Source of the DNA: Prevotella sp.
Lineage (GTDB): Bacteria > Bacteroidota > Bacteroidia > Bacteroidales > Bacteroidaceae
NCBI GenBank assembly: GCA_021204565.1
Contig: JAJPZE010000224.1
Location: 1-12,241 of the forward strand
DNA: 12,241 bases
Direction of reading: 5' to 3'
Shown here piece by piece: positions 1-7,133 of this stretch (position 1 is its first letter; each line of letters opens with the position of its first letter). The position numbers were made by a program, and so were the translations under genes. Below the pieces are notes generated by a model, which searched no databases, was not told where the DNA came from, and saw only the letters and a program-made list of their open reading frames with translations.

Positions 1-1533
1 CTTTACTTCCTCTATTATCCGCTCCTCTTCCGAAAGGGGCAGGAACATGCCGGCAAGGTCGCTCCACGCGCTTATTTCGTCATCGGAAGCCGGCTCGTAG
101 ATTACGTCTTGTTTGACTATTTCCCCGAAGAAGATGTCGAGGACAAGCGTGTAAAGCTCTATTCCCCTTACGAGCGACGAGGCTTTAATGGTGCAACCAT
201 TGTATGTGTACGTATCTGTTCCCCCGCCTGAAGCGCATTGCAGGTTTTCAAGAATTTGTTTTCCGGCGAGCGCTTTCTCAACTGTATAGGGCGACAACCA
301 ATCAAAATTGATTATCGTTCGTGCGCCGATATTCGTTCGTTTATCCCGTTTGCGCCATTTGTTTATATCCCGCCAAAAGCCGGCAGAGGCGAAATTGCGT
401 CCCGGCACAAGCGTACAACCGTTGCCTGTGCCGAAGAGATACGAGAAAGGAAGACTGTTCGTGTCGGGGTGGTTGTAAATTTTTCCGAAGCAAACGGAGT
501 ACTGTCCGATTTCAGCAGGTAACAAGACGTGCGTCTCGCTCCCTGTTTTCACGCCGCGTCGCATTATTCCGCGGTGTACCGGACCGAGTTTATAGGCGTG
601 GTTGGAGAAGTTTGTCCCCGACCCTGCGTTATAAAAAGAGGTTGCCGTGCCGATAAGGAGCGAGCTTTTGTGATGGCTGGTCGTAAACGGTCCGCAAAAG
701 GCTGCACACGCCTCTCCGTTGGACAGTTGGCAGTTCGCAAAAAAGATACTGTTCTCCGCCGTGTAACCGTTCATTATCCGGCACGCCTGCCCGACGAAGC
801 AGTTTTCTAACTTTGCGGAATTGAGGATGCTTGTTCCGTCGCAGATAATTGTATTCTCGCAGACTACTCCGGAGCCGATATAAACGGGTGCGTCGGGAGT
901 GCTGCACAGCGAACAATCCGACAGACGGCAAGAAGCGTCCGTCTCGCAATCGTCGCCAATTATACAGTTGAGAATTGTCCGGACGTTGGTTATGCGGCAC
1001 CGGTTGCCGATGGAGCCGATACGTTCGGATGTATTTAATTCGGCGCGAACCAATCTATTAAGTGCGGCGATGAACTCTTTATCCTCTTCATACTTCACTT
1101 GCAGCGCCGCCGTTTGTGCGGTCAGACCGCTGTAAAGAATAACGTTACCCGCGCCGGATTCGGTCAGCACGGAGATATGAGTGCCTTCGCCGAATGTCGC
1201 GCCCTCGGTTGTTTCAATCGTTCCGACATTCTGAATCAGGCTGTCGTCGCCGATTATGTAATTGTTGATATGCACTCCGACGCGCTCTATCAAGCAGTTG
1301 TCGCCGACGGCGACGTTGCGTAATGTCGCGTCGAAGATGCCCGAATGTCTTGCAAAACCGTTTCCCGTGTGGAGGCTTTTCTCAAATACTCCGAGCTGTA
1401 TCTCCCCGTAAAAGCGGACGCGATGTATGAAGTCGGGCGAGAACTCCTCGCTTACGCTGATGTCCGTCCAATCCTCCGCCGTGCAACCTTGTTGCCTCAG
1501 AGCGTTTATCTCCTGTTCTGTCAGCAGTCGCAT
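1..1533 (-). CDS. DUF4954 family left-handed beta-helix protein, 3' end cut by window edge
   Basis: The frame is open for 511 codons from the ATG at 1533 to the left edge with no stop, so the C-terminus is missing. The sequence matches my memory of the Bacteroidota DUF4954 family. Features seen are the opening MRLLTEQEINALRQQGC, the motif GDNCLIE (77-83), hexapeptide-like turns at about 65-125 and 172-265 (IIGDDS, SIGNRC, YIGSGV, FVGQAC), then FTTSHHKSSLL (283-293), YKLGPVHRGI (314-323) and HPDTNSLPFSYL (355-366). Cysteines are frequent. The hexapeptide pattern suggests a parallel beta-helix like that of acyl- or nucleotidyl-transferases, but no reaction is assigned to the family. There is no signal peptide, so it is probably cytoplasmic. 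It starts 12 nt after the hflX stop with no promoter between, so the two are probably co-transcribed. The family call is firm; the function is unknown. Confidence 0.87.
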   Translation of the reverse strand, partial: MRLLTEQEINALRQQGCTAEDWTDISVSEEFSPDFIHRVRFYGEIQLGVFEKSLHTGNGFARHSGIFDATLRNVAVGDNCLIERVGVHINNYIIGDDSLIQNVGTIETTEGATFGEGTHISVLTESGAGNVILYSGLTAQTAALQVKYEEDKEFIAALNRLVRAELNTSERIGSIGNRCRITNVRTILNCIIGDDCETDASCRLSDCSLCSTPDAPVYIGSGVVCENTIICDGTSILNSAKLENCFVGQACRIMNGYTAENSIFFANCQLSNGEACAAFCGPFTTSHHKSSLLIGTATSFYNAGSGTNFSNHAYKLGPVHRGIMRRGVKTGSETHVLLPAEIGQYSVCFGKIYNHPDTNSLPFSYLFGTGNGCTLVPGRNFASAGFWRDINKWRKRDKRTNIGARTIINFDWLSPYTVEKALAGKQILENLQCASGGGTDTYTYNGCTIKASSLVRGIELYTLVLDIFFGEIVKQDVIYEPASDDEISAWSDLAGMFLPLSEEERIIEEVK

Positions 1534-1545
1534 AATCAGGTTATA

Positions 1546-2832
1546 TTATTCGTCGACAATCGGATAGAGAAAGTCGTTATGCGGATATTTCTTTACGTGC
1601 AGCTCGCGCACGCGCCGGTAGAGAACGGTTTTCATCTCGTCGATGTTCTCCTTCTGTGTCGCGGAAATGAATATGCAGTTGTCGTTCAGGCGCGACATCC
1701 ACGTTCGTTTGAGCTCCTCCAACGGTATCTCCTCTTTCTTCACGGGGGTCAGGTCGTCGGGTTCTTTCTCCGTCCAGCGGTAGTTGTCGATCTTGTTAAA
1801 CACCGTCATCTGCGGCTTGTCCGCACATCCGAGCTCGGCTAACGTTTGGTTTACAACCTTTATTTGCTCTTCGAAATCGGGGTGCGATATATCTACGATG
1901 TGCACCAAGAGGTCCGCTTCGCGGGTCTCGTCAAGGGTTGACTTAAACGAATCGACAAGATCTGTCGGCAGCTTTCGTATGAAGCCGACCGTGTCGGCAA
2001 GGAGAAACGGGAGGTTATCAACCACAACCTTGCGCACCGTAGTGTCGAGCGTGGCGAACAATTTGTTCTCTGCAAACACGTCTGTCTTCGCGAGCAGGTT
2101 CATAATAGTTGACTTCCCGACGTTCGTATACCCGACTAACGCGACACGTATGAGCCGCCCGCGGTTCTTGCGTTGCGTCGTTTTTTGCTTGTCAATCTCA
2201 ACCAACCGCTCCTTTAACAATGCAATCCGTTGCGTAAGAATACGCCTGTCCATCTCCAACTGCGTCTCTCCCGGACCGCGCAACCCGACCGTTCCCTTGC
2301 CCCCGCCGCCGCCGGAGCCGCCCGCCTGGCGCTCCAAGTGCGTCCACAGGCGTTGCAGACGCGGCAACATATATCTGTTTTGAGCCAGCTCCACCTGAGT
2401 TTTCGCTTCGGCGGTGCGGGCGCGCATTGCGAAGATATCCAATATAAGGCTTGTCCGGTCGAGTACTTTCAAGTTCAGCTCAGCCTCTATCACGCGCAAC
2501 TGGCGGGGAGATAACTCATCGTCGAAGATAACCATCCCGACCGCCTCATACGGCTCGCCGTCAGCCCGGAGTTCCCCTCTTTCTTCCCGTTCGGCACACT
2601 CACGTATGTAGTCGCGTATCTCGTCGAGCTTTCCTTTCCCTACATACGTCGTGCTGTTTGCCCCGTTCAGCCGTTGCGTAAACCGGCTTTCGACGCGCAC
2701 GCCCGCCGTTTCGGCGAGGAAATCAAGCTCGTCAAGGTACTCCGCAGTCTTTGTTTCGTCCTGCTCCGGAGTAATCAAACCGACCAGTACGGCGGTCTCC
2801 GTCCGCGCTTCGCTGATAATAAACTCTTTCAT
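1546..2832 (-). CDS. hflX: GTPase HflX
   Basis: 428-residue ribosome-associated GTPase. The family binds the 50S subunit and splits stalled or stress-arrested 70S ribosomes. The N-terminal HflX domain runs over about 1-225, with YVGKGKLDEI (63-72), FDDELSPRQLR (103-113), a glycine-rich linker (171-180) and GLRGPGETQLE (183-193). The GTPase domain follows: P-loop GYTNVGKST (234-242), DTVG (280-283), NKID (346-349) and SAT (390-392). All nucleotide-binding motifs are intact. The reading frame stays open upstream to 3045, but I place the start at the ATG at 2832. The protein then opens MKEFIISEA, as Bacteroides HflX does, and a promoter lies directly upstream, inside the would-be extension. Length is normal for the family. 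The DUF4954 gene follows 12 nt downstream. Confidence 0.95.
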   Translation of the reverse strand: MKEFIISEARTETAVLVGLITPEQDETKTAEYLDELDFLAETAGVRVESRFTQRLNGANSTTYVGKGKLDEIRDYIRECAEREERGELRADGEPYEAVGMVIFDDELSPRQLRVIEAELNLKVLDRTSLILDIFAMRARTAEAKTQVELAQNRYMLPRLQRLWTHLERQAGGSGGGGGKGTVGLRGPGETQLEMDRRILTQRIALLKERLVEIDKQKTTQRKNRGRLIRVALVGYTNVGKSTIMNLLAKTDVFAENKLFATLDTTVRKVVVDNLPFLLADTVGFIRKLPTDLVDSFKSTLDETREADLLVHIVDISHPDFEEQIKVVNQTLAELGCADKPQMTVFNKIDNYRWTEKEPDDLTPVKKEEIPLEELKRTWMSRLNDNCIFISATQKENIDEMKTVLYRRVRELHVKKYPHNDFLYPIVDE

Positions 2833-2844
2833 AAAACGGCAATG

Positions 2845-2876
2845 CAAAGATATAATTATTCCGTCAGCATAACAAA
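2845..2876 (-). promoter_or_regulatory. Bacteroidota-type promoter of hflX
   Basis: Read on the minus strand, a TTTG -33 element (2876-2873) is followed after 20 nt by TATCTTTG (2852-2845), an exact match to the Bacteroidota primary-sigma -7 consensus TAnnTTTG. Only 12 nt separate the -7 element from the hflX ATG at 2832, so the inferred transcript leader is about 5-8 nt. That is too short for a Shine-Dalgarno site and is near leaderless. Confidence 0.72.
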
Positions 2877-3107
2877 AGAGAGCCCGACTAATGCGCCCCG
2901 ACAACGAATTTAACAAGAGGGCAGAATATACGTCTTTGACGCCGGTTGTAATCCGGCGATAATATATAAAATCGGCTTGTTCGCTGTCGTTAAATAATCT
3001 TTCAATTGTGAATGTAATGGATAGTGTGCAATGAATTATTTGCACAAAATACGCACGAATTTAGGTCTCGTTTGACATCTCCACGTATCAAAACAAGCAC
3101 GTGTTTA

Positions 3108-3227
3108 GGGTGCGCGGAGCAAAACCCCCATAAATGACCCTCTCATTACTTAGTTATTGACCCCTCATTACATAGGGTTTCGCGGGTTAAAACCCCGTAC
3201 TTTCAGGGTGCAAAACCCCGTATTCAC
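3108..3227. repeat. Degenerate tandem array, roughly 22-bp period, GGGT..AAAACCCC family
   Basis: On the plus strand the two clearest units are 3184-3205 (begins GGGTTAAAACCCCGTAC) and 3206-3227 (begins GGGTGCAAAACCCCGTA). They are adjacent and each 22 bp. An interrupted relative, GGGTGCGCGGAGCAAAACCC, starts at 3108. Between them lie two similar blocks 23 bp apart, TGACCCTCTCATTAC (from 3135) and TGACCCCTCATTAC (from 3158). The units are not coding and there is no spacer-repeat pattern. The array sits between the helicase 3' end and the hflX promoter. Its unit resembles the reverse complement of the array upstream of lon. Confidence 0.7.
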
Positions 3228-3431
3228 ACAAATCTTCAACTACGTTCTGATTACGTGCAACCGCATAACCAACTGATTATCAGCTACTTGAAGAAAAGCG
3301 CGAAAATTCGTCTTTTTCTGCCCGTGAATGTGTATCGCGCCGTTTTAATGTTAAAAGATCGGATTGTGCAAAACCATTTCAGCGTTAACCAAACATAAAT
3401 GCGAATAAAGTCTAAAGTTAAAGCCGCGTGT

Positions 3432-4742
3432 TTATTTTGCTCCTTTGTCTTGGTGCCCGGAGGCGCGTCGCCGCCGGTTTCCTCTGCGTTTGCCCCCCTT
3501 CACGGACAACTTGTCGGCAGGTTTGAAGTTGCCTTTGCGTTGCTCCCCGCGCCGTCCGTGCTGTCGAAAGCCGCCTCTCGGGGCGGGCGCGTTATAATCC
3601 GGAGCTTCGCCCAAGCCGTCGGGGAGCGGGTTCTTGTCGATTGTCTTGCCCAGGAATTTCTCTATTTGCCGGAAATATCTTATATCGTCGGGGGAGATAA
3701 ACGTTATGGCGACGCCGTCTTTCTCCGCCCGCGCCGTGCGCCCTATACGGTGAATGTAATCCTCCACGTCGTGGGGTACGTCGTAGTTGATCACTACTTG
3801 TATATCGTCAATATCTATTCCGCGCGAGAGAATATCGGTTGCAACGAGGATATCAATTTGCCCGCTCTTGAAACGGTACATCATATTATCCCGTTCGCTT
3901 TGTGTCAGGTCGGAATGCATCTCCCCGCAGTTGAGTTTCAGCCTGATCAACTCCCGCGAAACCTCTTTGACCTTATTCTTTTTTCCGCAAAAGAGGAGCA
4001 CGCGGCGCAAGTTGTGCGCAGTGAAGATGTGTCTGACAATCTTCAGCTTCATCGGTTCGTAACAGACGAACGCGCTCTGCCGTATCTTCTCCGCCGGTTT
4101 GCTTACGGCGAGCTTCACCGAAACGGGGTTTTTGAGGAGCTTGCGGGCAAGCGTTTCAATCTTGGGGGGCAAGGTTGCGGAGAACATAAGCACCTGACAA
4201 GTCTTCGGCAACCCCGCCGCAATCGTCATTATGTCGTCGTAAAAACCCATGTCGAGCATGCAATCCGCCTCGTCTAAGATAAAGAACGAGCAACGGCTAA
4301 GGTCGAGATTGCCGATTTGTTTATGGCTTATAAGTCTGCCCGGAGTGGCGATAAGCATGTCGGCACCGGTGCGCATGGCCTTTGTCTCCTGGTCGAAGCG
4401 CACGCCGTCGTTGCCTCCGTACACCGCCAACGAGCTCACTCCCGGCAGGTAATAGCTGAATCCCTGCATCGCGCGGTCTATCTGCTGGGCAAGCTCGCGC
4501 GTGGGGGACATCACGACGCAACTAATCGCGTCGTCGGGATAATCGCCTCTGTCGAGCATTGAGAGAACGGGCAAGAGATAAGCTGCGGTCTTGCCCGTAC
4601 CCGTCTGAGCTATGCCGATGATGTCCCTGCCCGCAAGTATCGGGGGGATGCAAGCCTCCTGCACCGGCGTGCAATCGGTGAAGTGCATGTCCCAAAGGGC
4701 ATCCAAGATATTGTCGCTAAGGTCTAATTCTTCAAACTTCAT
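3432..4742 (-). CDS. DEAD-box ATP-dependent RNA helicase, RhlE-like
   Basis: 436 residues with every core helicase motif intact: Q motif (TPVQ, 25-28), motif I AQTGTGKT (45-52), Ia PTRELA (80-85), Ib TPGR (133-136), II DEAD (157-160), III SAT (188-190), V ATDILSRGID (301-310) and VI HRIGRTAR (331-338). After the two RecA-like domains comes a basic Gly/Arg/Lys-rich tail (about 388-430, including GNRRRR), typical of RNA-binding extensions in RhlE-type proteins. Such enzymes use ATP to unwind short RNA duplexes in ribosome assembly or mRNA turnover, often in the cold. The ATG at 4742 gives the standard opening MKFEELDLSDNIL. The gene starts 79 nt after the lptF/G stop with hairpins between and no clear TAnnTTTG promoter. 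The exact paralogue (RhlE, DeaD or other) is not settled, so no symbol is given. Confidence 0.93.
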   Translation of the reverse strand: MKFEELDLSDNILDALWDMHFTDCTPVQEACIPPILAGRDIIGIAQTGTGKTAAYLLPVLSMLDRGDYPDDAISCVVMSPTRELAQQIDRAMQGFSYYLPGVSSLAVYGGNDGVRFDQETKAMRTGADMLIATPGRLISHKQIGNLDLSRCSFFILDEADCMLDMGFYDDIMTIAAGLPKTCQVLMFSATLPPKIETLARKLLKNPVSVKLAVSKPAEKIRQSAFVCYEPMKLKIVRHIFTAHNLRRVLLFCGKKNKVKEVSRELIRLKLNCGEMHSDLTQSERDNMMYRFKSGQIDILVATDILSRGIDIDDIQVVINYDVPHDVEDYIHRIGRTARAEKDGVAITFISPDDIRYFRQIEKFLGKTIDKNPLPDGLGEAPDYNAPAPRGGFRQHGRRGEQRKGNFKPADKLSVKGGKRRGNRRRRASGHQDKGAK

Positions 4743-4763
4743 ATATGTTCGTGTTTATCGAAA

Positions 4764-4781
4764 CCGCGTATATAAGCGCGG
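4764..4781 (-). promoter_or_regulatory. Hairpin in the helicase gene leader
   Basis: A 5-bp perfect stem (CCGCG at 4764-4768, CGCGG at 4777-4781) with an 8-nt A/T-rich loop lies about 21 nt before the helicase ATG. It could affect translation initiation or mRNA stability. Structured leaders are known for cold-shock helicase genes, but a role here is inference. Confidence 0.3.
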
Positions 4782-4795
4782 CAGTTGTTTTCTGT

Positions 4796-4815
4796 CCCGC
4801 CCCTCGCGAGGCGGG
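4796..4815 (-). terminator. Possible weak terminator or intercistronic hairpin after lptF/G
   Basis: A GC-rich imperfect inverted repeat starts 6 nt past the lptF/G stop: CCCG (4796-4799) pairs with CGGG (4812-4815), and CCT with AGG around a CGCG loop, leaving a two-base bulge. Read on the minus strand it is followed by ACAGAAAAC with no T tract. It may slow or process the transcript rather than end it, so the helicase gene could still be read from the lon operon. Confidence 0.3.
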
Positions 4816-4821
4816 GAATGA

Positions 4822-5994
4822 TTAATTCGGCGCGTGCCTGTAACAGCCGTAAGCCACTATCGCGAAGAGGATATTAGGTATCCATGCGGCGAGTATCGGG
4901 GGCATCCCGGCATTGATTGCAAAGGTGGCGGACACCGTTTGGAGCATTATATACCCGAACGAGAGCGCCAGTCCGATGCCTAAATACATACCCATACCGC
5001 CCTTACGCTTCCATGCCGAGAGCGACGCGCCGATAATTGTGAGGATGAACGAGGCAAACGATGACGCTATGCGCTTATGATACTCGACTTGGTATTGCAC
5101 GACATTGCCGCTGCCTCGGGACACCTGCTTCGAGATATAACCACGGAGTTCGGGACTCGTGAACGTCTCTTGTTGCCCCTTGGAGTAGACAAGATCCATC
5201 GGCTCCATGCGGATTAACGTGTCCAATTTCGTACCGCTCGTAATCTTCTCCCTAAGGCTGCGCATTTCGCGAACTTTCCAGTTGGACAGTGTCCAATGAA
5301 ATTTTGCGTCGCTGATGGTGTCGTATTGTATATGTGTCGCCGTGAGGTGGCTGACTAATTTCTTGTTTTCAAACTTATCCAACGAGAACCCGTACCCCTG
5401 TTTGGAACGGTTGTCGTAATGCTGGATATAGGCAATCACGCCGTTCTCAACTTGCAATTGGATATTGTCGGCGGCGGTCACGGTCTTGCTGTTCTTATAC
5501 AACGCCTCGAAATTCATTCGGATAATCGTCCCGTGGGGTATGACGTAAGCCGACAAGTAAAACGCTAACGACGAGATCAATACGCACGAGAACATATAAG
5601 GACGGAGCAAGCGGCGGAACGAGACACCTGCGGCGAGCATAGCTATTATCTCCGAATTGCCCGCAAGTTTCGACGTGAAGAAGATAACCGCAATAAAGAC
5701 AAAGAGGGGAGAGAATAGGTTGGAGAAGTACGGAACGAAATTCGCGTAATAATCGAACACTATCGCGTTGAGCGGGGCGTGGTTCTGCGTGAATTTCGAG
5801 AGGTTCTCGTTGATGTCGAAAACTATTGCGATACTGATTATAAGAACGATTGAGAGGACGTACGTGCCGATGAATTTGGCGATGATATACCGGTCGAGAC
5901 GCTTGAAATAACGCAACGGATTGGCGTACCCTATCCAACCGAGATAACGCTTTGCACCTCCCTTTACGCCCGCTATAATCCCGCCTGCCCGCAT
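4822..5994 (-). CDS. LptF/LptG family (YjgP/YjgQ) lipopolysaccharide export permease
   Basis: 390-residue inner-membrane permease. LptF and LptG pair with the ATPase LptB to extract LPS and pass it to the LptC/A bridge. Visible parts are three N-terminal membrane helices (about 41-59, 87-107, 132-152), a periplasmic beta-jellyroll region (about 165-300) and three C-terminal helices (about 309-326, 334-352, 366-384). Family hallmarks include LFSPLFVFIAVIFFTSKLA (93-111), EIIAMLAAGVSFRRLL (115-130), and EYHKRIASSFASFILTIIGA (304-323). The ATG at 5994 comes 1 nt after the tgt stop. It gives a basic N-terminal extension of about 30 residues ahead of FKRLDRYIIAKF. A TTG at codon 27 is a less likely start. 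The gene is the third member of the lon-tgt-lptF/G operon. LptF and LptG cannot be told apart from this window alone. Confidence 0.92.
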   Translation of the reverse strand: MRAGGIIAGVKGGAKRYLGWIGYANPLRYFKRLDRYIIAKFIGTYVLSIVLIISIAIVFDINENLSKFTQNHAPLNAIVFDYYANFVPYFSNLFSPLFVFIAVIFFTSKLAGNSEIIAMLAAGVSFRRLLRPYMFSCVLISSLAFYLSAYVIPHGTIIRMNFEALYKNSKTVTAADNIQLQVENGVIAYIQHYDNRSKQGYGFSLDKFENKKLVSHLTATHIQYDTISDAKFHWTLSNWKVREMRSLREKITSGTKLDTLIRMEPMDLVYSKGQQETFTSPELRGYISKQVSRGSGNVVQYQVEYHKRIASSFASFILTIIGASLSAWKRKGGMGMYLGIGLALSFGYIMLQTVSATFAINAGMPPILAAWIPNILFAIVAYGCYRHAPN

Positions 5995-5995
5995 A

Positions 5996-7123
5996 TTATA
6001 ACCTGCGCCCGAGGTTGTTTATAACGCTCTTCTTCCAGCTCATAAAGTCGCCCGCAGCGATATGCGAGCGTGCATCACCAACGAGACGGAGATAAAAGGC
6101 GAGGTTGTGGATAGAGGCAATCTGCATCGCCAACAGCTCCTTCGCCTTGAACAGATGGTGCAAATACGCTTTCGTACACGTCCTGTCCGTCCCGCACCCG
6201 GCTGGGTTGAGAGGCGTGAAATCGCCTTCCCATTTCTTGTTCAACATATTCATCGTACCCTCGTAAGTGAACAACATAGCGTTCCGTCCGTTGCGTGTCG
6301 GCATCACGCAATCGAACATATCAACACCCCGCTCGATACTTTCAAGGATATTCTCCGGCGTGCCGACCCCCATCAGATAGCGGGGTCTGTCTTTGGGGAG
6401 GATACCGTTCACCACCTCAATCATCTCGTACATCACTTCCGTAGGTTCGCCGACGGCGAGCCCGCCGATAGCGTTGCCCGCCGCATTTATATCCGCCACG
6501 CGCTTGGCAGCTTCGATACGGAGATCTCTGTACTTGCAACCTTGCACTATCGGGAACAGAGCCTGCGGATAACCGTATAAGCTTTCGGTTTCGTTGAAGC
6601 GCTTTACACAGCGATCCAACCACTTCAATGTCAAGCCTAAACTTTGTTTTGCGTAAGCGTATTCGCTCTCTCCCGGCGGGCATTCGTCAAACGCCATAAT
6701 GATGTCAGCCCCGATTGTGCGCTCCGTGTCGATAACGCTCTCGGGAGTGAAGATATGTTTCGAGCCGTCGATATGCGAGCGGAACTCGCATCCCTCCTCT
6801 TTTAACTTTCGTATTCCGGTTAGGGAAAAGACTTGGAAACCGCCGGAGTCGGTCAGTACCGGCTTCGTCCAACCCGTGAACGAATGCAGTCCGCCCGCCG
6901 CGCGAAGTATGTCGAGACCGGGCCGGAGATAGAGATGATATGTATTCCCGAGTACAATCTGCGCCCCTATTTCCCGGTCCAACTCGCGCCAGTGCACGGC
7001 TTTGACCGCCCCGCACGTCCCTACCGGCATGAATATCGGGGTGGTTATAGCGCCGTGCGCGGTGGTTATTACGCCCGCTCTGGCATCGCTCCCGTCGTCG
7101 GTATGTTGGATTTCAAACGTCAT
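5996..7123 (-). CDS. tgt: tRNA-guanine transglycosylase
   Basis: 375 residues. Bacterial Tgt swaps guanine-34 in tRNAs for Asp, Asn, His and Tyr with preQ1, a late step of queuosine synthesis. The TIM-barrel signature motifs are present: GNTYHLYLRPG (59-69), LTDSGGFQVFSL (90-101) with the general acid/base Asp92, FDEC (145-148), PIVQG (191-195), GGLAVGEP (220-227), YLMGVGTP (249-256) and DMFDCVMPTRNGRNAM (268-283) with the nucleophile Asp271. The C-terminal zinc site is altered. By alignment to the CxCx2C...H pattern, positions 308, 310, 313 and 339 are Ala, Cys, Asp and His. From memory, Bacteroides Tgt proteins also lack most of these cysteines, so this is probably a lineage trait and not damage. 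The ATG at 7123 lies 10 nt after the lon stop, and lptF/G follows 1 nt after the tgt stop. Confidence 0.96.
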   Translation of the reverse strand: MTFEIQHTDDGSDARAGVITTAHGAITTPIFMPVGTCGAVKAVHWRELDREIGAQIVLGNTYHLYLRPGLDILRAAGGLHSFTGWTKPVLTDSGGFQVFSLTGIRKLKEEGCEFRSHIDGSKHIFTPESVIDTERTIGADIIMAFDECPPGESEYAYAKQSLGLTLKWLDRCVKRFNETESLYGYPQALFPIVQGCKYRDLRIEAAKRVADINAAGNAIGGLAVGEPTEVMYEMIEVVNGILPKDRPRYLMGVGTPENILESIERGVDMFDCVMPTRNGRNAMLFTYEGTMNMLNKKWEGDFTPLNPAGCGTDRTCTKAYLHHLFKAKELLAMQIASIHNLAFYLRLVGDARSHIAAGDFMSWKKSVINNLGRRL

Positions 7124-7133
7124 CTAACGCCGT

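Larger units (their letters stand above)
2833..3431. other. 599-nt gene-free region between helicase gene and hflX
   Basis: I see no credible gene here. The left part (2833-2880) holds the hflX promoter and the middle (3108-3227) holds the repeat array. The right part (3228-3431) is the helicase 3' flank. It includes an imperfect hairpin with A/T-rich arms (about 3292-3320, AGAAAA pairing with TTTTCT around CGAA..TTCG), which could be a weak terminator. It also has a near-palindrome, CTGATTATCAG, at about 3272-3282. No tRNA or recognisable small RNA was found. Confidence 0.55.

Noticed and set aside
1345..2383. Plus-strand open frames of 165 and 199 codons
   Set aside because: They lie antisense to DUF4954 and hflX, which are clearly coding. 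The translations are low in order and match nothing I know.
2833..3045. N-terminal extension of HflX from an ATG at 3045
   Set aside because: A promoter lies inside this stretch, the extension does not resemble HflX, and the start at 2832 gives the expected family N-terminus.
3390..3397. TATGTTTG on the minus strand as a promoter
   Set aside because: It fits TAnnTTTG, but I see no TTTG at the proper distance upstream and no gene within a reasonable distance downstream.
3399..4277. Long open frame on the plus strand (292 codons)
   Set aside because: It is antisense to the helicase gene, whose every motif is intact. Its translation shows no recognisable domain, and it reflects GC-rich third positions of the opposite strand.
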